DNA of 10,812 nt from Accumulibacter sp. (GTDB lineage: Bacteria > Pseudomonadota > Gammaproteobacteria > Burkholderiales > Rhodocyclaceae), in contig DPSD01000373.1 of assembly GCA_003538495.1 (NCBI GenBank), forward strand, positions 1 through 10,812. The letters are read 5' to 3'. A program made the position numbers and the translations under genes. The notes beneath the pieces are model-generated. The model made no database searches. It saw nothing but the letters and a program-made list of their open reading frames with translations, and was not told the origin of the DNA. Each line of letters starts with the position of its first letter. Positions within the stretch are counted from its first letter, which is position 1. Shown here piece by piece: positions 1-8,143 of the stretch.

Positions 1-194
1 GTAGTGCCATTGACATAGACCCACTGTTGGGATGAAGGGGTTTTCGGTCACGCACTAGATACTGTGAAAGGGACGTCGAATCCAAGGTGCTTGAAGTCGT
101 GAAGTCCGCTTGATAAACCCGCGCATGGTCGGTACCACCGCGCGGATCTCCAGCATGCTTTCGGCGCGGCCGTCGGCCGTCCTCGGCCAGCAAG

Positions 195-2312
195 TCAGGT
201 GCTTTCAAAGTGCTTCATGGCGCGCTCGGCGGCTGCGTCGAAGATCGCCGTCCGGGAAGCGACCTGTGCGCGCCCAGCGCGCAACTGCTCGTCCAGCGCA
301 CCCCGGGGTATAGCGACGGCGTAACCCCAGTCCGGGTTGAACAGTACGGAGGTCGCCGATGACGGGCTTTGCCAGCAGCACAGACCGCACAGTTCCGGGT
401 GGTCTGGCACGCAGAAACGCAGCCAGTCGCCGACTTGCCAGTTGTCCTCTAATCCGCGACCGGGCGCACTTGGTGACGGCCCGAAGTAGAGCACTCGTAG
501 CCCGTCACCCCCCAGAGTGCGGGGTCCGGCGCGGGTCATCGCGCCTGATTCGGCAAGCGAACACGATGCGGCCTGCTGGTCTGCGGGGTCGTCCGGCAGC
601 TCGGTAACGGTCGCGGCCGGCGCGCGCAACGCGGCGGTCTGCAAGTCGAACAGGGTGTTGAGGAACAGCGTTCTTTCCGGACCCGAAACGGCGATTTCAT
701 CGAGCCCGGCACCGATTCGTCTGATCAGGGACGATGCGACGCCGGCCAGGCGTTTGCGCTCTTCGGCAGACGCCTTCGGCTGAACGCTCCAGATCAGCTC
801 GCTGGCGGTGGCGCTGTCTTGTTGCCAGCGAGCACCGTCAACGCCACCCGCCACGGCGGCGGCGACCATCACCCGCGACCAGTGTTTCTCGAGAAATGCC
901 GCGATCGGTGCTGTTGTCGTCTTGGCCAGGCTGGCCCGCAGCCAGCTGTTGGCGAGTTGCTGCGCGGCTTGCTCTTTTTCATGCCCGACGACCAGCAGTA
1001 CATGGCCGGCGGTGGCGAGGCGAAGCTTCTGGTCACGCTGGGCGATCAGCGCGTCGAGTTCGGCGAGGTAAGGATCGAGCAGCGCGCCTTTCTGGCTAAG
1101 GGTGTCACGGACGGCGGCGGTCAGCGCGGCGATGCTCTTGCAGACCGGGTGCTCCGATCCGGTGCTGGGTGGCAAGCCGATCGCCGCGCGCGCCATGCGG
1201 TTGATCAGCAGCCGTGCGGGATGCGAGCTATCGGCGAACAGCGATGAATCGACAATCGCCAGCTTGAGCAGCGGGATCTGCAGGCGCCCGATCGCCGCCT
1301 TAATCGTGTCGGGCAGGTCCGTCGACTCGAATATGGCTTCGAAGATCAGCGCCAGAGTGTCCAGAGTGATCGCCTCCGGCCTGCCCACCGGCAGGTCGAG
1401 GTCATTCGATTTGAGAACGCACAGCGGTGGTCGAGGCGCCGGGTCGTTCCCGGCGGAGACGGCACCGACCGGTTCCGATCGCGCCTCCAGAGCAGTGAGG
1501 CGATCGAAGAGATGCTTGAGCATGACCATCGCCGCGGCGTCGAGTGCTGGATTCTCCGATCGCCCTTCGCTGTTGGCGGAAAAGGGAATGAGCGGCTGAC
1601 CGAACGGTGGCTGCTGCTCCGCGCCGTGCCGCTGACGCATCGCCTGCTGCAGGGTCGCTAACGGGTTGGTCGGATGGTGGCCGTCGCCGCCGGCCGATTG
1701 CGCACCCAGGTTGGTGTTTGCTGTGACGGGTGCATGCTGTGCCTGCGCCGGTGCGACGCCGTGCGCTGCCAGCAGCTCGTCGATTTCCCGATAGAGCACC
1801 GGCAGCTGCAGCCGCAGCCGCTCTTCGATCCGGTCGAGCAGCGCCAGGATCGGCGCCAGATCGCCGCCATCCTCCTTGCAGATGGCCCACAGGCCAAGGC
1901 CGATCACGTCCGGACCGACCGGGTTGCCAGCGTCCTTCATCTTCGGACGGCGCAGCAAGGTCATGTAGCGCAGCTGGCTACGCCACAGGTCGCGCCCGCC
2001 AGCGTCGCGCAGATGGCCACAAATGTCGCGGATGTGAATGTCCACTTCGAGTTCGTGATCACTCATCAAGGTCAGCCGCGAGGCGGTAAGATTGCCCGCC
2101 TCATCGAAATCGTCACGGGGACTGGCGGAAGCCAGCTGATCGTACGCGTCGCCGACTTCACGGCCAAAGGCCGCGAGTAGCGACTGCTTGCCGACCCCTG
2201 CCTTGCTGACGATCTCCTTGAGCCGGCGCAAGAAAAAATCCTTGCTGGCGCGCAATACTTCGAACGGATCTTCCGTGTTTGCTACTTGCGGCGGTCGGAT
2301 CTGGTCGGGCAT
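195..2312 (-). CDS. DUF1631 family protein
   Basis: A 705-residue predicted cytoplasmic protein with no signal peptide or membrane segment. It has the layout of the proteobacterial DUF1631 family. The N-terminal helical part (about residues 15-180) contains the LRDAGG, NPVGPDVIGLGLWAIC and PVLYREIDELL stretches. A low-complexity Gln/Ala/Pro linker follows (about 185-245), then a long helical middle. The C-terminal segment (about 605-700) contains VGDW (627-630), a CWQSPSS strand and LFNPDWGYAVAIPRGALDEQLRAGRA. That end resembles the family's usual 'GDW...LSWVSP...LFxNxxG' module, which is reminiscent of PilZ-type folds. The biochemical role of the family is unknown. The ATG at 2312 has no clear Shine-Dalgarno sequence, so the start is the likeliest one rather than proven. 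The gene is monocistronic here and divergent from the aldo/keto reductase. Family assignment comes from remembered motifs, not a search. Confidence 0.85.
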   Translation of the reverse strand: MPDQIRPPQVANTEDPFEVLRASKDFFLRRLKEIVSKAGVGKQSLLAAFGREVGDAYDQLASASPRDDFDEAGNLTASRLTLMSDHELEVDIHIRDICGHLRDAGGRDLWRSQLRYMTLLRRPKMKDAGNPVGPDVIGLGLWAICKEDGGDLAPILALLDRIEERLRLQLPVLYREIDELLAAHGVAPAQAQHAPVTANTNLGAQSAGGDGHHPTNPLATLQQAMRQRHGAEQQPPFGQPLIPFSANSEGRSENPALDAAAMVMLKHLFDRLTALEARSEPVGAVSAGNDPAPRPPLCVLKSNDLDLPVGRPEAITLDTLALIFEAIFESTDLPDTIKAAIGRLQIPLLKLAIVDSSLFADSSHPARLLINRMARAAIGLPPSTGSEHPVCKSIAALTAAVRDTLSQKGALLDPYLAELDALIAQRDQKLRLATAGHVLLVVGHEKEQAAQQLANSWLRASLAKTTTAPIAAFLEKHWSRVMVAAAVAGGVDGARWQQDSATASELIWSVQPKASAEERKRLAGVASSLIRRIGAGLDEIAVSGPERTLFLNTLFDLQTAALRAPAATVTELPDDPADQQAASCSLAESGAMTRAGPRTLGGDGLRVLYFGPSPSAPGRGLEDNWQVGDWLRFCVPDHPELCGLCCWQSPSSATSVLFNPDWGYAVAIPRGALDEQLRAGRAQVASRTAIFDAAAERAMKHFEST

Positions 2313-2401
2313 GGGTGGCAGGCGAGATGGGTAAGAGCTTGCGTTTGGTGTATGGTAGCGGACGCATGAGGCGGCCGCGACAAATCCCCCTCGATCGCGG
2401 G

Positions 2402-2407
2402 ATTATA
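2402..2407 (-). promoter_or_regulatory. Possible -10 box for the DUF1631 gene
   Basis: The minus strand reads TATAAT exactly at 2407-2402, about 90 nt upstream of the DUF1631 start codon. No recognisable TTGACA-like hexamer lies 16-18 nt upstream. This is therefore a consensus -10 without a matching -35, suggestive only. In GC-rich DNA a perfect TATAAT in the intergenic gap is somewhat notable. Confidence 0.3.
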
Positions 2408-2543
2408 GACGACTTGCCATGGTGGCCGGCACGGCTGCTTCCTGGCGCTTCTGCCTGGCCGCTGCAGGGCGCGGCGATCGGGGGCGGCCGCTTCGCAGTC
2501 CCGCAGCGGGGAAAAACGACGAAGCCCGGGCAGAGGAGATGGC

Positions 2544-3581
2544 ATGAAATACAGAACACTTGGCGAAGGCAGCCTGCAGGTGTCCGAGGTTTGCCTCGGC
2601 ACGATGACCTTCGGGCAGCAGAACAGCGAGGCGGAAGCGCATGCGCAACTCGACCGCGCGTTTGCCAGCGGCGTCAATTTCATCGACACCGCCGAAATGT
2701 ACCCAGTGCCACCGAAGGCAGGAACGTGTGGCAGAACCGAGCAGATGGTCGGCAACTGGCTGGCCGGACGGTCGCGGGACAAGGTGATCGTCGCCACCAA
2801 GGCTGCCGGACCGTCGCGCGGCCTCAACTGGATCCGCGGGGGCCAACTAGGTTTCGACCTGGCCAGGCTGCGCAGTGCGCTTGACGGTTCGCTGCAGCGC
2901 TTGCGTACCGACTACGTCGATCTCTACCAGCTGCACTGGCCGGCCCGCAACCAGCCGATGTTCGGCCAATGGCAGTACGATCCCGCCAAGGAAACCGAGT
3001 CGACACCGATCCTGGAAACGCTGGAAGCGCTGGCGACGCTGACGCGCGAGGGCAAGATCCGTTGTTTCGGTCTCTCGAACGAGCATCCGTGGGGCGTCCT
3101 GGAATTTGTTCGCCTGGCGCGTGAGCATGCCTTGCCTCGCCCGGTCTCGCTGCAGAATGCCTACAGCCTGCTCAACCGGGTCTACGAGCATGGGCTGGCC
3201 GAGGTTTGCCACCGCGAAAGGATTGCCCTGTTGCCGTATTCGCCGCTCGCCTTCGGCACGCTTTCAGGCAAGTACCTGGACCAGCCGAACGCGCCGGGCC
3301 GCATCACCCAGTTCGCCGGCTTTGGCCAGCGCTACGGGAAGATCAACGTCGCTCCAGCCGTCGCCGCCTATGCCGCGCTCGCCGGCCGTAACGGGCTGAC
3401 GCCTGCTCAGCTGGCGCTGGGGTTTGTCTATTCACGCTGGTTTTCGGCGAGCACCATCATCGGTGCCACGACCCTCGCGCAACTCGACGAGAACCTCGGC
3501 GCACTGGCAGTGAAACTGCCGCCGTCGGTACTCGCCGAGATCGACGAGATCCATCTGCGCTACACCAACCCGGCACCATGA
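2544..3581 (+). CDS. tas: Tas-like NADP(H)-dependent aldo/keto reductase
   Basis: A 345-residue soluble protein of the aldo/keto reductase superfamily, closely resembling E. coli Tas (346 residues) over its whole length. Shared stretches include GTMTFGQQNSEAEAHAQLD (residues 19-37) and AEMYPVPP (50-57). NPYSLLNR-like (NAYSLLNR), GFGTLSGKY-like and C-terminal TNPAP sequences are also shared. The family catalytic tetrad is present: Asp48, Tyr53, Lys86 and His131. Family members reduce aldehydes and ketones with NADPH in the cytoplasm; the physiological substrate of Tas is unsettled. The start is supported by GAGGAG at 2533-2538, five bases before the ATG. The gene stands alone, divergent from the DUF1631 gene and convergent with the small lipoprotein gene, with only 19 bases between the two stop codons. 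Nothing ties it functionally to the surface genes further right. Confidence 0.95.
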   Translation: MKYRTLGEGSLQVSEVCLGTMTFGQQNSEAEAHAQLDRAFASGVNFIDTAEMYPVPPKAGTCGRTEQMVGNWLAGRSRDKVIVATKAAGPSRGLNWIRGGQLGFDLARLRSALDGSLQRLRTDYVDLYQLHWPARNQPMFGQWQYDPAKETESTPILETLEALATLTREGKIRCFGLSNEHPWGVLEFVRLAREHALPRPVSLQNAYSLLNRVYEHGLAEVCHRERIALLPYSPLAFGTLSGKYLDQPNAPGRITQFAGFGQRYGKINVAPAVAAYAALAGRNGLTPAQLALGFVYSRWFSASTIIGATTLAQLDENLGALAVKLPPSVLAEIDEIHLRYTNPAP

Positions 3582-3600
3582 GCGGCGGCGGGGAAGCGCC

Positions 3601-4005
3601 CTAATGTGCCTTGTCCGGCGGCTGGTCGGCCTTGGGCTCGGCTGCGGGCAGATCCTTGGCGACGGCGTCGGTTTCCACCGCCGCGGGTGCCCGGGTTTTC
3701 TTCTTGACACCTGGCGGTTGTGGCGGCGGCAGTTGGGGCTCGACTGTTTGCAGCTTGTTCTCGCGCATGTAGCCATCCATGTCGCGCCAGCCCTCGTAAA
3801 TCGCCGCTTTTGGCAACCAGGAGTAGATCGAATAGCAATCCTCGATCGCGCGTCCCGACTGTCGGCAGCCACCGCCGACCGCCTTACCCTCGGCCTCGAG
3901 TCGGGCGGCCTTGACAACGGGATTTTCCAACCCCAGTTTCTGCTGGATCAGGTCACAGCCGCTCAGACCGACCAGCAGCCAGCTGACGGTCCAGAGGGTG
4001 CGCAT
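3601..4005 (-). CDS. Small lipoprotein of unknown function
   Basis: A 134-residue protein starting at the ATG at 4005. The N-terminus, MRTLWTVSWLLVGLSGC, is a textbook lipoprotein signal with the lipobox LSGC and the lipidated Cys at position 17. The mature part has a short conserved-looking domain: Ala/Glu/Lys-rich helix, GGGC with Cys47, RAIEDCY with Cys57, then GWRDMDGYMRENKL. The two Cys could form a disulfide in the periplasm. A Pro/Lys/Ala-rich, probably disordered tail follows (about 90-134). The frame is open back to a GTG at 4062, but that start would bury the signal behind 19 extra residues, and a TAAAAT -10-like box overlaps it, so the ATG at 4005 is preferred. Neither start has a good ribosome site. 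I recall similar short betaproteobacterial hypotheticals but cannot name a family. Its role is unknown. Confidence 0.75.
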   Translation of the reverse strand: MRTLWTVSWLLVGLSGCDLIQQKLGLENPVVKAARLEAEGKAVGGGCRQSGRAIEDCYSIYSWLPKAAIYEGWRDMDGYMRENKLQTVEPQLPPPQPPGVKKKTRAPAAVETDAVAKDLPAAEPKADQPPDKAH

Positions 4006-4062
4006 CTGACGACGCGGGCGAGCAAGCACGGCGGTCCCTGCATGATGGGTTGGCGAGGACAC

Positions 4063-4068
4063 ATTTTA
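4063..4068 (-). promoter_or_regulatory. Possible -10 box for the small lipoprotein gene
   Basis: The minus strand reads TAAAAT at 4068-4063, five of six matches to the sigma-70 -10 consensus. It would place transcription start near 4056, about 50 nt before the ATG at 4005 and downstream of the alternative GTG. No clear -35 is seen. The perfect inverted repeat at 4092-4118 would lie just upstream of this promoter. Confidence 0.28.
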
Positions 4069-4091
4069 CCCACAATACCCATGGCGCTGCG

Positions 4092-4118
4092 CCAGGCGTC
4101 GTTGCGGGCGACGCCTGG
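4092..4118. repeat. Perfect 10-bp inverted repeat in the divergent intergenic region
   Basis: The arms CCAGGCGTCG (4092-4101) and CGACGCCTGG (4109-4118) are exact reverse complements, separated by the 7-base loop TTGCGGG. The element lies in the roughly 320-bp gap between the divergent small-lipoprotein and TPR-lipoprotein genes. No T-tract follows on either strand and no gene ends here, so it does not look like an intrinsic terminator. It could be an operator, a hairpin in a leader RNA, or a copy of a dispersed palindromic repeat. Apart from this repeat, the weak -10 box above and the ribosome site of the next gene, I see nothing else in 4006-4325. Confidence 0.6.
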
Positions 4119-4325
4119 GCCCTGAGTATGGCCCCTCCCTCGGCAACACGCGCCAGAGCCGCCGATAGCGACGACGCTGATGACAGAAAAACGCGCGTGA
4201 AAGGCGCACTATTCCATAGAATCGGCAAAGGTATCGCGCTCGGGGAAGCGCGGGCGACCGGTCTCTTGTCCACATAATTCGGTCGAAAAGCGACCTTGGC
4301 GACATACCTATTCAAGGGGGCTGTA

Positions 4326-7121
4326 ATGAAGCGGCAGGCAAAACTTCGGGGGGGGTCGGCGATTTTGTCGATCGCGGCGTTCTTAGCCGGTTGCGGTGGC
4401 GAGAGGGACGAAGCAACGACGCTCGCATCCGCTCGCAGCTACCTGGAAACCAGGCAGCACGCGGCCGCGATAGTCGAGCTGAAATCGCTCCTGCAGGCAC
4501 ATCCAGAGTCGGCCGAAGGCCGCTTCCTCCTTGGTAAAGGCTTGCTCGCCACAGGTGACGCGGCAGGAGCCGAAGCCGAGTTTTCGCGCGCTCTGGAGCG
4601 AGGCTTCCCGGAGAAACGCCTGGCCGTGCCGCTGGCGACCGCACTGCTGGCCCTGGGCCGGTCGCAGGAGTTGATCGATCGCTATGACCGCATGGATCTT
4701 GACGGCGTCGAGGAAGGTGCCGACTTGAAGACCCAGGTCGCGCTGGCGTACGCCGAGACCGGCGACACGGCAAAGGCTGCGGAGGTGGTCGCCGTTGCCT
4801 TGCAGCGGGCGCCGGCGTACGCGCCAGCGCGCCTGCTCGACGCCCGCCTGAAGGCCGCCGGCGGTGAGCCGACCGAATCGCTGGCGATCGCCGAACAGGT
4901 GCTGGCGCAAGAGCCCGAGAATGCGCAGGCCTGGTTGCTGAAGGGTGACCTCTTGCAGCAAGACCATCCGGGCAGTGCCGAGTCGGAGGCCGCCTATCGC
5001 CAGGCACTCCTGGCCCGCGCCGATTTGCTGCCCGCGCTTCGTGCGCTGGTGGCGATGCGGATTAGTCAGCGCGACCTCGATGGCGCCCGCAAGGAGTGGG
5101 ATGAAATGGCGAAGGCGCTACCGCGCCATCCACAGACGATGTACTACGAAGCGCTGATCGCCTATCTGGAAGGTGACGCCAAGCGGACGCGCGAGATCAC
5201 CCAGTTGCTGGTGCGCGGCTCGCCCGAGAACGCCAGCGTGCTGCTGCTGGCGGGACAGGCAGCCACCCAGCTTGGCGCACTGGCAGAGGCGGAGACCCTG
5301 CTGCTGCGGGCGATGGCCGCCGCGCCAAAAGCAGCCGAACCGCGACGGGCGCTGGCGGTGGCCTACCTGCGCGGTGGTCAGGCCAACAAGGCACTGGCGA
5401 TTCTCGACTTTCTCGCTTCGCTGATCGATTCGCCGCGCTCGGAGGACGGCGAGTCGCTCGCTCTGGCGGCGCAGGCCTATCTGCTGTTGGGTGATTTCAG
5501 GAAGGCCGACGCGACCTTTGAACGGGCGGCGCGCTTGTTGCCAGACGACAGGCAGCTGCGCGTCGCGCGGGCGCGGGCACGGCTCGGGCGCGGCCAGGAC
5601 GATCAGCCCTTGTCCGAGCTGGCCGAAATAGCCACCATCGATAGAGGCCCGTCGGCGGACCTGGCGCTGATCAGCGCCCGCCTGCAGCGCCAGGAGTGGG
5701 AGGCGGCGCTGAGGGCGGTGGATTCGCTGGCCGAAAAGCTGCCAAGAAGCCCGCTCCCGGACCATTTGCGAGGCGCGATTGCCTGGAAGCGGCATGATCC
5801 GGCCGGCGCACGCCGCGGCTTCGAGCTGGCTCTGGCCAAGGACCCGCGCTATTTCCCCTCCGTCCAGGGCATGGTGATCCTGGAGCTGGAGGAGAACAAG
5901 CCCGAGGCGGCGCGGCAGCGCATTGAAACGCTCTTGCAGAACGATCCGAAGAACGTCCCGGCGATGATCGTGATGGCCGACTGGATGGTGCGCACCGGCG
6001 CCCCCGCCAAGCAGATCAACGAGTTGCTCGAGCGCGCAGCGGTCACGCGCCCGAACGACCCGGCCACCCACCTGGCAATCATCGATCATCACCTGCGCGC
6101 CGACGACCCGACGACAGCGCTGACCGCCGCGCGGGCCGCGGTGGTCGCCTTGCCCTCGGAGGCGGTCTTGCTCGAACGCCTGGGCGGCCTGCAACTGGCA
6201 GCCGGCGATACCAATCAGGCGATCACCACGCTGGCGACGCTGGTGCGCGCGATTCCAAAATCGGCCGCGGCGCGTCTGCGGCTGGCCGATGCCTATCTGG
6301 TCGCCGGCAAGACGGACGAGGCCGAAGATCAGCTGCGCCTGGCGCTGCGCGTGGATCCGACGTCGCTGCCGGCGCAGCAGGCCAACGTGGCCATGGCGGT
6401 GCGCCAGAAGAATCCGGCGAAGGCCTTGCAACTCGCGCGCTCGCTGCAGAGCCAGTTTCCCAACGACGCGCTGGGATTTCGCCTCGAAGGCAACCTCGAA
6501 GCGAGCCGCAAGAACTGGGGCCCGGCGGCCAGCGCGTTTCGCAAGGCGCTGGTCCTTGATTCCGCAGGCGATGCGCCAGTGCGTCTGCACTGGGTGCTCG
6601 GTACCGCAGGCAAGGCCGCCGAAGCGACGCAGTTCGAACGGGCCTGGCTCAAGGAGCACCCGCGCGACGCCGGCTTCATGGTGCACCTGGCAGACATGGC
6701 GATGTTGCGGAGCGATTGGCCTGCGGCCGAGGACGGCTACCGACAGGTTCTCGAATTGCAGCCGGAGAACGCGCTGGCGATGAACAATCTGGCCTACCTG
6801 CTGGTGCAGCTGAAGAAGCCGGGTGCCCTGCCGCTGGCCGAACGGGCGGTGGCGCTGGCGCCCGGACGCCCGGAAATGCTCGACACTCTGGCGCTCGTCC
6901 ATGCCGAGGCGAAACAGTTCGATCAAGCCCTTGCGGCACAACGCAAGGCGGTAAGCCTGGCACCCGACTCGCCCGGACTGCGGCTGGCCCTGGCGCGGCT
7001 GTACCTGCAGGCGGGCGACAAGGAGAAGGCGCGTGTCGAACTCGCCTCTCTGGCCAAGCGCGGCAAGTCGTTTTCAGGGCACGACGAAGTCGTGGCCTTG
7101 CTCAAGCAGGCTGGTCAATAG
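4326..7121 (+). CDS. prsT: PEP-CTERM system TPR-repeat lipoprotein (PrsT type)
   Basis: A 931-residue exported lipoprotein built almost wholly of tetratricopeptide-like helical repeats (about residues 30-925). It fits the family associated with exosortase/PEP-CTERM systems (PrsT, TIGR02917), whose usual length is around 900. The N-terminus MKRQAKLRGG precedes a short hydrophobic stretch ending in the lipobox FLAGC, with the lipidated Cys at 23. Typical opening features follow: a YLETRQHAAAIVELKSLLQ first repeat, then GRFLLGKGLLATGDAAGAEAEFSRAL. Repeats continue to the LYLQAGDKEKARVELASLAKRGK end. The ATG at 4326 is chosen because AGGGGG lies just upstream and the signal starts there; the frame extends to a TTG at 4296 that has no such support. 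Family members are proposed to act at the cell envelope in exopolysaccharide or exosortase-linked export, but no precise activity is known. No prsK, prsR or exosortase gene is visible beside it. It converges on a PEP-CTERM gene 231 bases away. Confidence 0.9.
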   Translation: MKRQAKLRGGSAILSIAAFLAGCGGERDEATTLASARSYLETRQHAAAIVELKSLLQAHPESAEGRFLLGKGLLATGDAAGAEAEFSRALERGFPEKRLAVPLATALLALGRSQELIDRYDRMDLDGVEEGADLKTQVALAYAETGDTAKAAEVVAVALQRAPAYAPARLLDARLKAAGGEPTESLAIAEQVLAQEPENAQAWLLKGDLLQQDHPGSAESEAAYRQALLARADLLPALRALVAMRISQRDLDGARKEWDEMAKALPRHPQTMYYEALIAYLEGDAKRTREITQLLVRGSPENASVLLLAGQAATQLGALAEAETLLLRAMAAAPKAAEPRRALAVAYLRGGQANKALAILDFLASLIDSPRSEDGESLALAAQAYLLLGDFRKADATFERAARLLPDDRQLRVARARARLGRGQDDQPLSELAEIATIDRGPSADLALISARLQRQEWEAALRAVDSLAEKLPRSPLPDHLRGAIAWKRHDPAGARRGFELALAKDPRYFPSVQGMVILELEENKPEAARQRIETLLQNDPKNVPAMIVMADWMVRTGAPAKQINELLERAAVTRPNDPATHLAIIDHHLRADDPTTALTAARAAVVALPSEAVLLERLGGLQLAAGDTNQAITTLATLVRAIPKSAAARLRLADAYLVAGKTDEAEDQLRLALRVDPTSLPAQQANVAMAVRQKNPAKALQLARSLQSQFPNDALGFRLEGNLEASRKNWGPAASAFRKALVLDSAGDAPVRLHWVLGTAGKAAEATQFERAWLKEHPRDAGFMVHLADMAMLRSDWPAAEDGYRQVLELQPENALAMNNLAYLLVQLKKPGALPLAERAVALAPGRPEMLDTLALVHAEAKQFDQALAAQRKAVSLAPDSPGLRLALARLYLQAGDKEKARVELASLAKRGKSFSGHDEVVALLKQAGQ

Positions 7122-7129
7122 GGCTGATG

Positions 7130-7150
7130 GCCCGCACGATGCCGGCGGGC
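7130..7150 (+). terminator. Weak hairpin after the TPR lipoprotein gene
   Basis: GCCCGC (7130-7135) and GCGGGC (7145-7150) form a perfect 6-bp stem with a 9-base loop, starting 9 bases after the TPR-lipoprotein stop codon. There is no T-tract, so at best it is a factor-dependent end or an RNA-stabilising hairpin. Such short GC stems arise often by chance in DNA of this composition. The rest of the 231-bp convergent gap shows nothing recognisable. Confidence 0.3.
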
Positions 7151-7352
7151 AGCCGAGGGTCCTACCACGGCCGCAGCCCGAAACACGCGTGCGGTCGGCA
7201 CCCTTGGGACCGCTCACCGAGCGGCGTCAAACAGGTCGAGCAGCCATTTACCAACGGGCGGGCCGCCAAGTCTTCACCCCGGCGTTGGAATGCGTCGCCG
7301 GCTCTCGTGCGACAAGCGCCGACGCATGCGGCCCGTGAGGAGATTCGCGAAG

Positions 7353-8105
7353 TCAGGTGCGTTTGCGGCGGGCGACAGCGCCGGCCAGGAGGCCGAAACC
7401 CAGCAGTGCCAGCGTCGCCGGTTCGGGCGTGTTGCCGCCACCTGGACCGCCACCGCCTTCGCCGCCCGGGAAGCGCGGCTCGGTGAGCGCCGTCCCGTAC
7501 TGGAAGAACACGTTGCTGATCTGGGTCAGGCTGAAGCCCGCACCCGGTGTCAACAGGAAGGTCACCGAATGATTGGTCAGTGGCTCGGTAAGTATGGGAG
7601 TGTTGCCGGTCGCCTTGTTGTCCCCGACCGACGTCAGGCCGTACTGCAGACCGTTCGGATCCGCCGGGCCCGAGAGGTTGGCACCTGGAAACACATCACC
7701 AGGACCAAAGAGGCCCAGGCCGCTGCTGGAAATGCCGGCATTGACTCCCGGCAAACTGCCACTCGATACGGCGGCGTACGCCCACTCGCCGCCGACGACC
7801 GTGCCAGCCGGGTTTACCAGCGTCGTACCTTGATACGTGCCGCCATCCGCTGTCGCCGAAAAGCGAGCCAACTGGCCGGCGCCGCCCGAGAGGTTGAAGA
7901 ATACGGCGGTCAGCACGTCGATCGGCACCAACACATCGTTGGTGCTGGTGTTGTCCAGCTTGACCTGCAACTTGCCGGCGACGATATCGAAGGTGACCGC
8001 TGCCGCCCGGGACCCCGATGACCCACTGAAGCTGACCGACGCCGATGCTGGCAGTGCGACGGCCATCGCCGCGAGCACTACACTTGCCATTCTTAGCATG
8101 TTCAT
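7353..8105 (-). CDS. PEP-CTERM exosortase-dependent surface protein
   Basis: A 250-residue exported protein. The N-terminal signal MNMLRMASVVLAAMAVALPASA probably ends near Ala22. The body is rich in Gly, Ser, Thr and Asn and has no Cys after the signal. It contains DVLVPIDVLTAVFF, GTVVGGEWAYA, GISSSGLGLFGPGDVFPGANLSG and ISNVFFQYGTALTEP. From memory these resemble the exosortase-dependent surface family called XDD4. A Gly-rich linker then leads to a classic sorting signal at 226-250: Pro-Glu-Pro (227-229), a hydrophobic helix (ATLALLGFGLLAGAVA) and a basic RRKR end. In known systems an exosortase cuts at the PEP motif and the protein is delivered to the cell surface or extracellular matrix, where such proteins aid floc or biofilm formation. 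The start is firm: AGGAG sits seven bases before the ATG. A sigma-54 promoter-like element lies about 40 nt upstream. No exosortase gene is in view, so processing must depend on one elsewhere. Confidence 0.93.
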   Translation of the reverse strand: MNMLRMASVVLAAMAVALPASASVSFSGSSGSRAAAVTFDIVAGKLQVKLDNTSTNDVLVPIDVLTAVFFNLSGGAGQLARFSATADGGTYQGTTLVNPAGTVVGGEWAYAAVSSGSLPGVNAGISSSGLGLFGPGDVFPGANLSGPADPNGLQYGLTSVGDNKATGNTPILTEPLTNHSVTFLLTPGAGFSLTQISNVFFQYGTALTEPRFPGGEGGGGPGGGNTPEPATLALLGFGLLAGAVARRKRT

Positions 8106-8143
8106 TAGGTATCTCCTGACTTATACGACCTTTGAGGAATACA

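Noticed and set aside
62..157. Short minus-strand frame of about 33 codons after the DUF1631 gene
   Set aside because: It is very short, lacks a ribosome site and resembles nothing I know. Long chance frames are common at this GC content.
4224..4237. GG-N10-GC spacing (CGGCAAAGGTATCGC) upstream of the TPR lipoprotein gene as a sigma-54 promoter
   Set aside because: Only the dinucleotides and GGCA fit; the -12 half is poor and such spacing is frequent by chance in GC-rich DNA. Much weaker than the element at 8144-8159.
4050..4277. Plus-strand 75-codon frame in the divergent intergenic region
   Set aside because: It runs through the perfect inverted repeat, has no ribosome site and shows no domain features.
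5118..6941. 607-codon open frame opposite the TPR lipoprotein gene
   Set aside because: It is antisense to a well-supported lipoprotein with a signal and repeats, and its composition (very Arg/Gln-rich) is typical of a shadow frame in GC-rich DNA.
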